Below are positions 1-13,130 of a DNA stretch of 64,000 bases, in pieces. The stretch covers positions 224,501 through 288,500 of the forward strand of contig JAVGVS010000238.1 in NCBI GenBank assembly GCA_032718565.1, given 5' to 3'. The first letter of the stretch is position 1; every line of letters begins with the position of its first letter. The notes under the pieces were generated by a model, which had not been told where the DNA came from, ran no database searches, and saw only the letters and a list, made by a program, of their open reading frames with translations. This DNA is from Distichodus sexfasciatus (taxonomy: Eukaryota; Chordata; Actinopteri; Characiformes; Distichodontidae). Made by a program: the position numbers and the translations under genes.

Positions 1-489
1 TTAATGTCATTCTCCAGAACTTGCCCTTTTAATTGTTCTTTACATTTTTGGATTCTATTTCTCTTTGGTCAGCATCTAAAGTGCTTTATAAATGAATGTG
101 CCACTCCACGCCAAGGTTAAAGCAGCAGCAGGGATTGTGCTGAGGATTGAGATTTACTCAGACCTACAGGGGGGGTTTCGTGTTACCTTAGCGGGAAGAG
201 AGGAGGTCAGCACTGAATGTTTCTGACCTGCAGGTCATCTGTGAGGTTACAGACCCCAGAGGCTTCATGTTTTCTCATTTACTCATTAAATCAGTGTTTC
301 TCAACTGGTGGGTCGCGACCCCCAGAGTGGGCTGCAGAAGTGGGTTCTGAGTGGATGGGTGGTTGTGTGGTTGGAAATCAAATTAAATAAATGAATTAAG
401 TGAATCTAGCGTAATGTGGTAGGTGTGATATTTAGACAATGCATTTTATATAAGTTTTACTCTATAGACCACTATAGACCAATGGTTGC

Positions 490-985
490 TCACAAGTACC
501 TCAGTGGTACTTTAATAAAACAAACCCCTGGTTTGTTTGTTTCTGGTCTAGGACCTGAACCGGCGACCTCTACCAACTGTAGTTGCTTTGAAATCTGAAA
601 CTGTGCCGCAACTTAAATACCATGTGAAATTTGGTGTTCAAACTCTCCGGGATCCTGGAAAACCAGAGTCTGTCCCGGAAATACAGGCACAAGGCAGGGA
701 CCGACCCTGGATGGACACCAAAACACTGCAGGGATCACACACTCACACAAACCCACTCACAGTCTGCCTGGAGCAACTAGGGGTTGAGTCTTGCTCAGCA
801 ACTCAGTGATGATTATGTTGGATGTAGGATTTGAACCCACAACCTCCTGGTCCAGAGCCAAATACCACTAGACCACCGGCGCCCAGAGAGCAGTGCTCCG
901 GGGATGGTACCTTGCTCGTGAGTACCTCAGTGGTACCCTTGTTGGTCTGGGACTTGAAGCAGCGACCCTCTAAACACAGGCCCAA
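490..985 (-). repeat. SINE fragments (families A and B)
   Basis: Pieces: GTACCTCAGTGGTAC (496), ACCTGAACCGGCGACCTC (553), a tRNA-like GAACCCACAACCTCCTGGTC / CACTAGACCACC (833-877) and GGTACCTTGCTCGTGAGTAC (905) with TTGAAGCAGCGACCC. Confidence 0.6.
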
Positions 986-2264
986 AAATATTTGGTCCAT
1001 ATAATCTAAATAAGCGTCATGGGTAAGATCACGTTGATTCTGAATTCTGGTTTTGTTACATTTTCACTTATTTGGCAGCACGGGTGCCGGTTATAAGTAG
1101 GCGTTTGTTTTATTCGTTAGTGACGTCCTACTTTTCATGTTCTTCCAGTTTTTAGGAGAACAATCTGCTGTGTGTGTGTGTGTGTTTTGTTGAAGAGGAA
1201 TGGCGTGAGAGACAGATGTTTACTCTGGATGAGGATGAGGATGGTGGTGAGAGACGGCCAGACACAACTAAGTGCAGCAGCGTGAGTAAACAGGGTGTTA
1301 GAGAGAGGGAGGGAGGGAGGCCCCGGGGCCCGACGTGTCACGCTGCGCATCACTGGGGGGCCAAAGCCACCGCAAATGAGGCCTAGCAGACCAGCATCTG
1401 GATCTCCCCTCCTTCCTCCCTTCCTCCATCCCTCCCTTCCCTCATCCCTCCCTCTCTCTCTCCAGGCTTCATAATTAAACCCAGGATTTCTGCAGCGGCG
1501 GTCTCTGATTGGTCCCCGAACCGCTGAGCGTTCAACCAATAAACAGAAAAATAAATAAACAGATAAACAAGCAGATAAACAGCTCGGACTGCCCTGCTAA
1601 AAATTGCACTACAGTCCCTCTCTTTCTCTCCCTCTCTCTCTCTTTTATCTGTCTGTATTCTATCTATTCATCCTCCTCCCTCTCTCACTAACCACTCTCC
1701 CTCTCCTTCTCCCTGTCTCACTTCCCTTCTATTCTCTCTTTTTCTCTATCTATCTGTCTGTCTATCTGTCTGTCTTTCTAATTCTCTGTCTGTTCTGATT
1801 CTCTCTCTCTCTCCCTCCCCTCCCTCGTTTTGTCCCTCTCTTGTTACCTGTGTGTGAAAGGTATATTTGGGGTGAGGCCAGGCCAGGGCGGGATGGGACG
1901 AGTGGAGCGAGTGCAGACTGCACCTCTCCCTCCAGGGAGCCGTCTCTCTGGCATTAGCTCTTCACTCCTCCCCGCTCCCAAAGCCACAGCTCACACCCTC
2001 CACCCTCCAGCCCCTCCCCCGAAATGCCGTGTCAATGGTGAGGTGGATGAATGGGTGAATTGTGTGCAGACGGCAGGATGAATTTGTCTGCTTTAGAGGA
2101 GGACAGGACGAGCTGAATGCGTCTCCTCACTCCTCTCGGGAGAACGCTGTTGAATGGAGTTAGGTGATATCCAGGCTACCTGTGAGCCAGATCTCACCTG
2201 CGAGACTTAACGCTCCACAGCTTCCTGCTGGAACAGTCTTAAAAAATTATTTCACCAATATGTC

Positions 2265-2540
2265 AGCATTAACATTCTTATTTTGAATGATTGTCATTGT
2301 GAACACAGCACAGCACAGCACACAGTGCACCACAGCCATGAAGAAGCAGGTTTCAAACCCACAACCTCCTGGTCCAGAGCCAAGTATCTTTACCACTAGA
2401 CCACCAGCACCTGGGGAGCATTGCGTGGGAACGGTACCTTGCTCATGAGTACGTCAGTGTTACCTTTACCAGTCCGGTATTCAAACCAACAACCTTCTAA
2501 TCACATGTCCGACTCCCCAACCGTTACACTGTCAACTGTC
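2265..2540 (-). repeat. tandem or nested tRNA-derived SINEs (families A and B)
   Basis: GATTGTCATTGTGAACACAG, then a second tRNA-like head (AAACCCACAACCTCCTGGTC, CACTAGACCACCAGC) and GGTACCTTGCTCATGAGTAC with a final CCGTTACACTGTCAAC. Two SINE heads in one 270-bp stretch imply insertion of one in the other. Confidence 0.65.
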
Positions 2541-4829
2541 TTTGTATTAACTCATTTACATTTTTACCTTTTCCCAGATACGCTCACTTTCTAACGTACC
2601 TGAAATTCCAAGTGCATGGCTTTTGTGTGAGCTGGAGTGCTAATTATCTGTGCTAAAAGCCAGCTCGAGTGTGAGGATTGTAAAGCCCTTTTCAGGCTCT
2701 TGACTCGGGTTGGGCTTTATTGGGTGCTCGGGGCTCAATGCTACCTGTCCCAGGTGAGAACGCTGACCCATTTTCTCATCAGGTGCACTCAACGCCTCGC
2801 CCGCCTTCAGCAGCCTCCATTGAGAAGCCAGCAGGGTCGAGTGTCCACCACTAGACTTTAATACAGTTTTCAGATAAAACACACAACTGGCTGAAGCACT
2901 TGTACCAAGCATTAAAACCATAAAGCATTTTATTCATGTCATAACGCACATGCAGATACACTTCAAATTTGTACATGTAAAAATTTGTACAACAAATTCA
3001 GAAAAAATGAAAATATACAATTCATTTTACTCGATCAAAAGGGCAAAACGTGAACATTCGAACATTCAAAAAGCATTGAATTAAAAAGGCGCCGAACATT
3101 CAAAGAACAACAAAAGTGTGTGATAATCAGACCCTCCAGGATTTCACGGTTGCTATTGTAACTATTACCATTGATTGCGATTTTACCTATTGCTTCCGCA
3201 ACTTTATTCCAATGAAAAAACGTTTTCGAAAAGCTGCCGCAAAATCAGGCAATTTAAGCTGCTGCAATCTCAAAAAAGGCCTGCGAAATCCTGGTGGGAC
3301 TGGATAATCCATCTGTAAAAGTGAGTTCTATTAGACAACAACTCATTATATCAGTAAATAGGGGTATGATGAGATCTCGTGATATTAAAAACACTAAAAA
3401 GCTGATCAAGCTGCTATTTACTTGGACAAGATTGTGTGAAATAAAGGGCACCTGTAGTAAATGTTCTACGATGCAATTTACAGGAAAAACAGAAGTGACA
3501 TGAATAGCAGCGGTTGTTAAACTTGCCCCACTGGTCACCGTATTCAAATCCAACAAAGCACAGCTATTTTCACAATCCTGCTGCACTGCAACCCCAATAC
3601 GAAAAACCACAAGAAGCAATAAACGTAGCTGGTAACCACCAGTCTTCATGCGAAACACTCGTCCTTGCTTTCATTGCTTTCACGAAAAGTTCAAGTGGGA
3701 TGTGAAGTGGAAAGAGGCTTCTAGAACAACTGAAACCTCACCACTAACTGTCCCTAATTTTACTTTCTACCTCCTTGTTCTGCCCCCATGTTCTCTTTCT
3801 GATTGTTGTCCCACGGTTGGCAGTAATAATACAGTAGAAGTATTTCCTGCCTGCCGTTTTCACTTCCTATTTCGTGTGTGTATGTGTGAGTGTGTGTTTT
3901 AGAGAGAGAGTGGGTGTTAGAGCCATTTTGTGTGCATGAATGTGTGAATATTTAGATTTAATGTTTTATTACTATTTGCAATAGAAGGTAGAGATGTGTT
4001 TCTGGAACTTTCCATAACTTTCCACGTACAGTGTTTCATAATAGAATTCTATTTATTAATACGTATACACGTTAAATGTACTAGTATGTAACAACAGAAG
4101 TAATACGTGCCTTACGTGTCGTAATCTGATTGGATCCTGAAGTATATATATATGATACAAGAACGTAAAGAACTAGTTTTTGAATTGAATTGTTAGAGCT
4201 GAGAACTCCGGAGCGTTACAGTTTTTTGAGCTTCACATAAAGTATCCTTGTAGTCTTAGGAATTCATATTTTGCTTGTAACAGTCTAAGTTGTAGTAAAG
4301 AAAAAGACAACAAAAGAAAACTCAAGACTCTTTTTTGGATACTAGTTCGAGGCTAGTGAGCTGCACTGCACTCACAGTGGGTTTATGCGTTTAGGAGGTT
4401 GTGATGACCTCGATGTGCCTACTTTTGTTCATTATTATGGCTTGTAGAGACCAGCGCTGGACAAGTTTCCAAACTGTACTAGATTTTGTGTATGGGCCGA
4501 TGCCGAGTACTGATCCGATACCAGTTGTGTCATTTAGTGACGCTCCCTAATCCTGCGGCGCTAAAAGCATCAGGAACACAGAGATTGTGAGTGAGAGCTG
4601 GTGTTGTTCAGGAAGTTAAACAGTATAATGGTGTGATGTGCTTTTGGGCTTGTAGTGTGTTGTGTTGCTTGTTCTGCTCATTGTCATATCAATATGTGGG
4701 AATTAGTGTGAATGTTGATCAATAAACATTGCCACAGTGACTCTTCCCATGTAGAATACCTGACCCAGTTATTTGAGTACCGATATCCCGTCCACGTATC
4801 GGAACAGTGCATCACTATCAGTGTTGGGA

Positions 4830-4902
4830 TGATGGTGGTCTAGTGGGTAGGATGCTCATCTCTGAACCAAGATGTTGTGGGTTTGAATCCTCCTACCACG
4901 CC
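4830..4902 (+). repeat. tRNA-like SINE head (family B)
   Basis: GGTGGTCTAGTGGGTAGGAT ... GTGGGTTTGAATCC: A- and B-box-like tRNA segment about 70 nt long. It lacks a clean acceptor stem and matches other SINE copies, so not called as a tRNA gene. Confidence 0.55.
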
Positions 4903-5639
4903 CCCTTTTCATACAGACTATTACAAATTTAAAGATTCTATAGGTTTTTCGAGGTTTTGTAGCTACACATTTAAGGTGTAAGAAATAATGTAATAAGTAA
5001 AATAACATAAAAGTCATTAACAGTTGTTTAATTTTGTTGACGCTTCCTCACTAGGCAACTTACTAAGACACACGCTGAAACATTGTGTAAATTAGATTTG
5101 GTTGAAATCTGAGTTTATTCTTTATGTCTTTTTCTTTTGGTCATTGTTCGTCCAGAGAAGTCTTTTTTAATGAAGTCCATGTCAGCAGTGGTGTTTAAAA
5201 CAGAATAATTCATGCTGATGGACAGCCTGTCTGTGGTTTTTACATCGCCGCCGTCTCTTCTAAGGCCTTTAAAACAATGGTTTTATAGAAGGACAGGATG
5301 TAGGGAGGAATAACAGAGTGCAGGGAAGTTAGGAGAAGTGTTGCTGCTTTTCCCAGAGCTTCGCTGCCTTCCTCGAGTAGGACATTAACACAGCTGGGTG
5401 GGGCAATTTTTGTTACCGATATTACGATACAATAGCGTCATGGTTTGGATTATGGTGGGTATTGAGGGGGTCTGAGCTCAAAAACAAGACCCTGACCCCC
5501 CCAATAGAGATACCCCCATGGGGTTAAAACATTCGGATTATTAACCCCCCACGACACCAATGGGAATTAAACGGTTCGGTTAATGAATGAATGAATGAAT
5601 GAATGAATGAATGAATGAATGAATGAATGAACAAATGAA

Positions 5640-5832
5640 TGATTATTTTGTCATTGTGAACACAGCACACCACAACGAAATGTGAGCTCTGCATTTGACA
5701 CATTCATGACATGGGTGGAGGAGCAGCACTTTGGGACGGTACCTTGCTCATGAGTACCTCAGTGGTACCTTTTACCGGTTGGGGATTTGAACCGCCAACC
5801 TCAGGGCGAACAACATGCTACACTACCAACGT
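5640..5832 (-). repeat. tRNA-derived SINE (family A) with GAAT tail array
   Basis: GTCATTGTGAACACAGCAC, GGTACCTTGCTCATGAGTAC, TTTGAACCGCCAACC and ACACTACCAAC. The adjoining (GAAT)n at 5580-5640 is probably the SINE tail expanded as a microsatellite. Confidence 0.75.
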
Positions 5833-5904
5833 TATTGTTGATATTCAAATAAAAATACTGATTTATATGGAACATTTAATTACTAAAAATAATATCTAAA
5901 ACTA

Positions 5905-6050
5905 ATGGTGGGGTTATGCTTAGGATAACTGCCAGTGGATCAGAAGGTTGTGGGTTCGAATCCTAGCACTACCATCACTGGATCCCTGGGCAAGACCCTT
6001 AACACCAAGTTGCTGCAGGAAGACTCTTCTAATTACTCTTAATTGCTCAG
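5905..6050 (+). repeat. tRNA-derived SINE (family B)
   Basis: AGAAGGTTGTGGGTTCGAAT CC, then CACTGGATCCCTGGGCAAGA, CCTTAACACCAAGTTGCTGC and AGGAAGACT; the V-SINE-like body seen again at 12690. Confidence 0.65.
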
Positions 6051-6055
6051 TTTTA

Positions 6056-6429
6056 TGTAGAGGTGTGAACCTTCACTGGTCTCACCATTCAGTTCGATTA
6101 CGATTATTAGGTCAACGATTCAATTCAATACAATATCTCGATGCATCGCAATGCAGCCCATCAATTTTTGTACGTTACTTCACATTGTACACAGACTGAG
6201 CATGGATTGCAGATCACGCAGCCATGTTTGCTACCGGGATGTAATTTTTAACTAGAATTTTTATGTCGTAGCCAGAAAATCACCAAGCTGGATGTCACAG
6301 ACAAGCTGCTATTCCACTGTGGACCATTAGGCGTTATAATCGATTATAGTCTGCCATTGGATGATGCAGAATCGTCCACGTCTGCGATCGCGGTGCGTCG
6401 ATTATGCGATTAATTTTAACACCCCTAGT
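6056..6429. mobile_element. hAT-like non-autonomous element, about 0.37 kb
   Basis: Left end TAGAGGTGTGAA and right end inverted TTAACACCCCTA, with GATTACGATTATTAGG / CGATTATGCGATTAAT subterminal sequences. Flanked by SINE pieces on both sides. No coding sequence. Confidence 0.5.
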
Positions 6430-6479
6430 TATATTGGTTTTGTATTTCAGTTCCATAATTCCAGAACATTTAGGGATAA

Positions 6480-6690
6480 TCAGTAGAGTAACTGTTAGGG
6501 AGTTGGTCCCATGATCGTGAGATCGCTGGTACGAATACTGGACCGGTAAAGGAACCGCTGAGGTACTCATGAGCAAGGTACTGTTCCCAACAAAAAAGCT
6601 GTCCACTGGTCCTTCACGGGTGGGTCAAATGCAGAGGTCACGTTTGTTTGTGGTGCACTGTGCTGTGTTCTCAATGACTAATACTCACTC
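6480..6690 (+). repeat. tRNA-derived SINE (family A)
   Basis: GTTAGGGAGTTGGTCCCATG, GGACCGGTAAAGGAACCGC, GGTACTCATGAGCAAGGTAC, and GTGCACTGTGCTGTGTTCTC at its end. Confidence 0.75.
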
Positions 6691-9600
6691 ACTTATATAT
6701 TTAATGTGTATATGTAAGGTGTATTTGAATTTGTATAATAAGATGTATTGGTTTGGTTTTTATTTATTTTAGTTGCAGGAAAATACCAAAGTGTTCGACT
6801 TCTGGCACAGTGTTTATTGGTTTTGTTGAGCTGTGTTTGTGTTACTCCACCCCTCGAATGGTATTTCACTATCAAGGGACTGTGTACTTCTATGAATTTC
6901 TGTGCGACCTGAAAAGAGGAAGTTCAGCTAATAATACCCAGCTAATGCTGCACCATGGTGTGTGTGTGTGTGAGTGAGAGAGACAGCTGGGGTGAAATTA
7001 TGGAGCCAAAAAAAGAGTTAAGCAAAATCTGTTGTAGTAATAATGCACCTTACACACTCTGCTTCTCTCTCAATTCCCCCCTTTATTCTTCTTTTCTCTG
7101 TTTCTCCCTCTGTTTGAAGACATCAGGGCTGGACAATACGAGCTCAAATCAATAGCACGATTAATTGAACATTTTACCCCAATTATGATGAATGATTATT
7201 TACGATTATTTTGTTATTGTATTTTTGGTTTGTTTGTTTCCCTCATGTTTTCACTGATAAGGTTTGTGCTGTAAATATGATCAACTATTAGAGCTAGGAT
7301 ATTTTATCTAACGAAAGAGTGAGTATCTTCTCGCCGACTGGACATGAAGAGTCACATGAGCTGATATGTTTTTAAGGGGACACACATTGAGAATAGCGTT
7401 AACAGAATTTTACAAATATTCAAAATATCCATTATGGGCAAGACTATATCAGTTAGAGGTTCTGAATGTTGGTTTTGATTAATTTTCAAGTAGTTGCCCA
7501 CCTCTATGTAAAGAAACCTTTTAAACAAAACACTTTTCCAAAAAGACAAGAATGTAGGTTTGCTTTTGAAATGTGTCTTATTCTTCGGATAATTTTATAC
7601 TGCATTTGTTTTAATCTAATCTTTTTGCTTGACTTTAAAACACTTACTTTACAGAAGTGGCTTTACATTTCAATCCATGTTTGTACACAAATAATTGTGC
7701 AAGTGGTTAATCTGGAGTCTCTAATCTTGGTTAAATAAGTCACCGTTTTTGCTCCACAACACGTTAGGCGTCCCGTGTGCATTGTGTGGTGTTCCTCTGG
7801 GGCCTAAAAGGGAAGAAGCATGAGGCAAAGTGAGAAAATCCTCCTCCCTCCCTCAACATCACAAACGTACTGGTAAAATTCTACGAAATCACAACACCGC
7901 ACACGAGGCTGCCAGTCTCTTTCAAAACGAATCTGACACGTAAATGGAAAACCCAAAAAAGTTGTGATTTTTATGTTTTGGTAAAATCCCCAGAGAGGAA
8001 ATGACACAGAAGGAGACACTTTAGCTATGAGTTGCGAGGTGTGTTGGTATTCAGCTGGGATACGCTGCTTTATTTCCTTTTTGTGGGGGAGCGTAGAGAC
8101 GAAAGGAGAGAGAGTCGATGTTAATTACTGTTGATGTTGAGCTGTGAAAAGAGACAAAATGAGCTGCAGTTTGGACATTTAAATATCTGCTCGAAGAAGT
8201 ATCTGAAAACAAGTCCCTTTTCACTGCTTCCCAAATGTATAACCAGCACCGTTGGAAAAGGAGCTATGTGTGTGTGGAACTGTTGCGTTTGAGTTCCGTT
8301 GTGTTCCAAATACAGCATGTTGGGTTCTCGTCACGGACCACGTGTTCTGTTTTGGTCCCACTCACGACTGACAAATATCATTGTGAGACTGAAGTCTGAT
8401 AAATAAACTGTTGTGTTGGAAAAGTCAAAACCAGCATCGTTTCCACAAACGTGATGTTGGAGAGCAGAGCAAATATGACTGCTACAATAATACAGAAGGA
8501 GAAGGAAAAATAAAAAGACTACAACGATGTTGTGTAATGGCAAGCACTATAATATAGTTGCAAGCGGCAACGAACAGGGTCCAAGCCAAAGTCACAAAAA
8601 GTAGCTGATGCAGAAAGCGTCAAAGAGTCAGTGAGCCAAAATTAGCAAGAAAAAAATCACAAAAAGCTCTACTATGACATCGTATAAATTTATGTAGCAT
8701 TTTTAGTGCCCCTAGAGGTCAAAAACGTGTTTTCCTTTGCTATAGCATTAATTACAGACCAATCACTACACTTTTTGACCTATGCCGAGATGCACACCAT
8801 TCCTAATTACCTAAAAAAAAAATTCAGCTTTCTGTGACTTAATGTTCAAGCTGCACATCGTTTTGTTCCATAGAACTAAATGTTATAGAATGTTATAATA
8901 GTGTAAATTATGCTGTGACTCAAAATAATTGTCGGAATTTTGGCAAATGTAGATTGATTTTCAAACTTGCTTTCAAATTTGCAAAAACCTTTAATAACTA
9001 ACATTTATTATTAACAGGTTATTACATAACATAGGCCTATAAGACAGATCATCTACAACAGTAAGGCCTATAATAGAAAGTAATAAAAATGTAGAATGAA
9101 ATGTTATAGAACATTATGGTAGAATGTTACAGAGTTATAGATGTTACAGAAAAAGACTAAAGTAGGACGTAATAGTGATAGTTACTAAAAATTACAATAA
9201 AAATGTAGAATTAAATGTTATATAATTTTATAGTAAGATAAATGTACAATGAGTAAAAATAAGGGAGCCTTTGCCCATAAGAGACAAATGTCGACTGATT
9301 TTCACAATTGAATTCAAAATTAAATTTGTACTTTTTAAAGGCTTAGTAAGCGGTTTGGATAATGAATGAATTAATGAATATCTTTTTCTGTATTTTCAGT
9401 ACTTCTTTACTAATAACTAATACCTTATAAATCTATGTATCTAAACTACAGAACTCATTCAGCAGTGTTTTCTTAAGTATTTTTATTTAAATTTCCAAAT
9501 GTGCAGCACATTTCCCCTTTGTTCACAGTTAAAACAGATCAATATTTAAATATTCTAGTCTATTAGTTATAATTATTAGTAACTTGTTAGTAGTAACTAG

Positions 9601-10560
9601 TATGTTAGTTAACGGATCTAGACTGCTGTCAGCTTAAATGCTAGCAGTAAAATTTTCAATCTTTTCCAATATTTTCTTACAATTGGGCTTAAGAAAAGTT
9701 GAAATGGAGCGACATTTAAATATGGAAATATAGAGACTAACGTTTGCTCATATGCTGATAATATGATAATACACTATCTATATAAACTATGGCCCTCGTT
9801 AGCTGAAAGTTTCTTAAGTATGTACTTATTAAAGTTCTGGTTTTTAAATAGTGCGATATGACTGTAGAGTTTACTAGTCTTAAATAAGAACGCACTGGTG
9901 AGTGTCAGAATTTTGGTGAAAAGTGAGTTTCAAGAGAAATATTCAAATTCATTACCAAAATTTTACTTTTATCTTAATTCTGCTCTTAAGAAAGTTTAAA
10001 TTGTATAATTCTATACAACTGTGAAGACAACGCAAAAAGTTAATGTTCAACAGATTCTGCTCAGCAAATCTCAAATAAACGAACAGTGGTGAAGATCAGA
10101 ACCTTTGTAAAAACTACGTAATTGGCCTTTCAGAGCAAATATCTTCTTAAGAACGCTTGTTGAACGTGGTCCGTTGCTCTCCTTAAAGAATTATGGGTTA
10201 AAAAGATTAAAAAAGTGGGGGAGGGGGTCACATTCCTGAACTATAACAATATCTTCCCTCCTTAATAAAGAGAGTAAATTATGAGTAATAAGACGTCAAA
10301 GTGCCGGGTTTTAATGGGGCGCGGGGAAGGTAGAAAATAAAAGAAGAAAATTTCGGGAGACTTATGTTTGGCGGCTTTAGGAGCAGTTTAGGGTCTCCCA
10401 ACTTTATTGGGGCTGTTATCAAGACGAGACTCCTCTCATTCTCTCTCTCTCTTCTTCCACCTCCCCCTTCTTTCTCCTTTTTTTCCTTCTTCTTTTCATC
10501 CTCACATCTCTCCCTCCTCCTCCTCGCTGCCTTCATGTATTTGTTTATGTATTAAATTGA
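6690..10560. other. gene-free AT-rich interval
   Basis: No convincing exon. 7125-7200 holds a TAGGGCTGGGC-type element end (AGGGCTGGACAATACGAG), 8577 an AGGGTCCAAGC end, and 8880-9240 repeated AATGTTATAGAA / AAAATGTAGAAT motifs of a decayed tandem array. A pyrimidine tract lies at 10434-10530. Confidence 0.45.
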
Positions 10561-10888
10561 ATTAAAAGAATCAAAAGCTACTCGGCCTCGTCCCCACACA
10601 CACACAGCCCAGTTATGGAGCTGCAGATGAAAGATAAAAGCGAAGGAGGAGAGCGAAGTTCAGACGCAGGTCTCTAACAACGCCCGAGGTCAGGCGCCTG
10701 ACCCTCAACGACGGCTACAACCCAAAATTCCCTCCTTCTCTCCCTCCCTCACTCACTTACTCCCTCTTTTGCTCATTCTAACTTATAGGCAAAGCTTCAG
10801 AGCTTCCTCATTTTGACTCACAATGTAGTTTTACACTACTATAACCTTTAAAACATTGAAGTCTAATTTTCTATAACGTTTAGTATAT

Positions 10889-11392
10889 AATAGGGACGCA
10901 CAATTCGAATCGATTCCAATTCCTGGATCGATTCAAAATCAATTCACGATTCGTAAGCAATTGACAAGTGATAAACGATTCACAATTCAGTTATAGAAGC
11001 ATAGATGAATTTCCAGATTGAGCTTTTGATTGATGTTACTTTTCCCATTTGATTGTGGCAGATGAGCAACAAAATCGCACTGAATTAAATGTAGTTCACT
11101 AAATGTAATGCATATGTACCGATACTCACTGCATTTCCTTCATGCTCACGTGAAGGATGTCTATCTGGGCAAATTTCCACATGGCGCCATCTATAGGTTT
11201 GGCGAGCTGAACTCGTGTCAGGGAAAAAGTAAACTAGTGGCATAACGGATTGGTATTTTAGTCCTTACCAGAGTCCTTACTGTTCCTTACCATTAAAATA
11301 TGAATCGATTCTCTATAATTCATGAATTGTTTATGAATCGACAGAGAAAGAATTGCGATTCGATTTGATATTTCTGCACGCCCCTAGTATAC
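10889..11392. mobile_element. hAT-like non-autonomous element, about 0.5 kb
   Basis: Ends TAGGGACGCAC (left) and the inverted GTGCGTCCCTA-like GCACGCCCCTA (right), subterminal inverted AATTCGAATCGAT / ATCGAATC motifs, and an imperfect 8-bp flanking duplication (GTATATAA / GTATACCA). No transposase frame. Confidence 0.6.
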
Positions 11393-11949
11393 CACATGTG
11401 CTTGCAGTTCTATTGTATTACATTGTATTTCTTCATATGAACAGTAGAAGTGCCAAAAGTAGAAACATACTTTAGTAGAAGCACTTGGGGCTAATGAGTT
11501 GCATATTTGAAAGGTTTCATCTTGAAGTAAAATCTGAACTTTCTTAAGAACAAATTTGAGAAAATATGGAAAACGTTACTGTTAGCATGTCAGTGATCAC
11601 TAACACTAATAACTAATATATTTGGAAATGTAATTGTCGATCTCTTTTTATTGGAAACAAAGGGCCAATGAGTTGTACTTTTCGAAATTTAAATCAAAGT
11701 TTGAAGCTCTGAACTGGTAAATGAGGCCCATAGTTGGATAGATAGATTTATAAGGTAATAGTAATAACTAATATAGTGGAATATCTAAATATCGATCTCA
11801 TAGGACCAATAAGTTGTACATTTGGAAATTTAAATCTTGAAGCAATAAACTTAAGAGAATGTTGGTGAATGAGCTCCAAATTTCCTTGCTTTTTTCTTAA
11901 TCTTTTCATTCTTCTTTTATGGATGAACCTTTTTAGTTTTTCTAGTACT

Positions 11950-12180
11950 AAATAACGGGCCGGTGTGAAGGAGGCGGAGAGGGCCACGCGCGACACCCCA
12001 CAAGCGCGTCACGTCGCCTCTCCTCCCTGCCGAAATAAAGCGGCTCTTTCTCCAGCTGCCGTCCCTCTGACGCGGCCCAACGCTTTTATTATTTTGAAGA
12101 AGACAGCTTCTTCCCTCCGGAGGGACCTCATAGCAGTCCGGTGGACGCTTCATGCTCTGGGAGCACGGCCAAACAGAACA
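11950..12180. promoter_or_regulatory. CpG-rich candidate block downstream of gata2
   Basis: CpG-dense for this region (GGCCACGCGCGACAC, AAGCGCGTCACGTCGCC), with the perfect palindrome TCCCTCCGGAGGGA near 12112-12125. No splice-flanked frame found. Could be a small promoter or enhancer. Confidence 0.2.
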
Positions 12181-12464
12181 TAACAGACACACACATACAC
12201 AAATACACACACTCAACACACACCCCAGAAAAAGAAAAACCCAGCAGCGTTTATGGCTAGCAAACAGACAGCAGGGAAACACAGGCTGTTGTAGTAGACG
12301 TTGTGTTTTCCTGCTGCTCTCGAGAGACGATTGTAAATGAGTTCCAAGTTACCAGTCCCTTCTGTACCAACCCTTTTCCACCGCAATGGTTTCGCTTCTC
12401 AGTTTGAAACCATATTTGTGCCATTTGGTTCATTTGCTTTTAAAGCCTGGCATGGCATGAAAAA

Positions 12465-12608
12465 TTGATCCATCCGTGAAGGAGCACCCGGGAAGCGGTA
12501 CTTGGGGATACCTTGTTCATGGGTACCTCAGTTGTACCTTTACCGGTCCGGGACTTGAACCAGCGACCCTCTAATCACAGGCCCACTGCCTAACTGTTAC
12601 ACTACCAC
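12465..12608 (-). repeat. tRNA-derived SINE (family A)
   Basis: GATACCTTGTTCATGGGTAC, CCGGGACTTGAACCAGCGAC and GTTACACTACCAC on plus, i.e. a minus-oriented copy. Confidence 0.7.
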
Positions 12609-12639
12609 TTTTACCCGATGCACTATGTTTATAGGGTGA

Positions 12640-12870
12640 AATTTGGGACAGTTAGGTCATTGTCCCCATGACTGGAAAGTCACTGGTTCGTGTCCCAGAC
12701 TTGCCTCCGGACCAAGAGTTCATGGGTTTGAATCCTACATCCAGCACTACCCTCACTGGGCAAGACCCATAACCCCAAGTTGCTGCAGGAAGACTGTCCC
12801 TGAAATAAGGGAAAATGGAAGTTGGTCTGAATAAGAGTGTCTGCTAAATGCAGTAAATATTGACAAACTG
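12640..12870 (+). repeat. tRNA-derived SINE (family B, V-SINE-like)
   Basis: CATGGGTTTGAATCC, CTGGGCAAGACCC, CCAAGTTGCTGCAGGAAGAC, ending AAGAGTGTCTGCTAAATGCA, the LINE-like 3' tail typical of teleost V-type SINEs. Confidence 0.7.
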
Positions 12871-12879
12871 AGTGCTGTA

Positions 12880-13130
12880 TATCACTCACAAAATTTTTCG
12901 GCAAGTCAAGGTGGCATAAGTGGCAGCTCTGACCCGGGCTTGGCCCCGGCTTGGATCTTCTCCTCCCCCCCAGCCTAATTGTTGGCTGGCCCAGGCGGCG
13001 TTTTCCTCGGAGCTCCGGGTTAAACGCTCTCCAAATGAGAGGCGGTCGAGGAGCGTTTCCTGCAGAATTCAGCTGTGAGCACATCTGGGTCGGAGAGGGA
13101 GGGAGTGGGGTAGAAAAAGCCAAACTGCCC
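12880..13130. promoter_or_regulatory. candidate conserved block downstream of gata2
   Basis: Complex, GC-balanced sequence containing CCTAATTGTTGGCTGG and CTCCAAATGAGAGGCG between SINE copies and a TC microsatellite. No reading frame of note. Possible downstream enhancer; untested. Confidence 0.2.

Larger units (their letters stand above)
1..4300. other. gene-free interval, left edge
   Basis: Apart from SINE pieces and CT-rich tracts (1400-1460, 1615-1830), no spliceable or conserved frame is visible. A possible complex block lies at 1300-1385 (CCCGACGTGTCACGCTGCG) and another at 1860-2080. Neither reads as protein. Confidence 0.5.

Noticed and set aside
4830..4902. Possible tRNA gene (A- and B-box-like segment)
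   Set aside because: No clean acceptor stem, and the same segment recurs as the head of SINE copies at 833-877, 2350-2405 and 12690, so it is a SINE head.
11917..12282. 121-residue Cys/Arg-rich frame on minus
   Set aside because: CA-repeat segment plus CpG-rich block; no domain or splice support.
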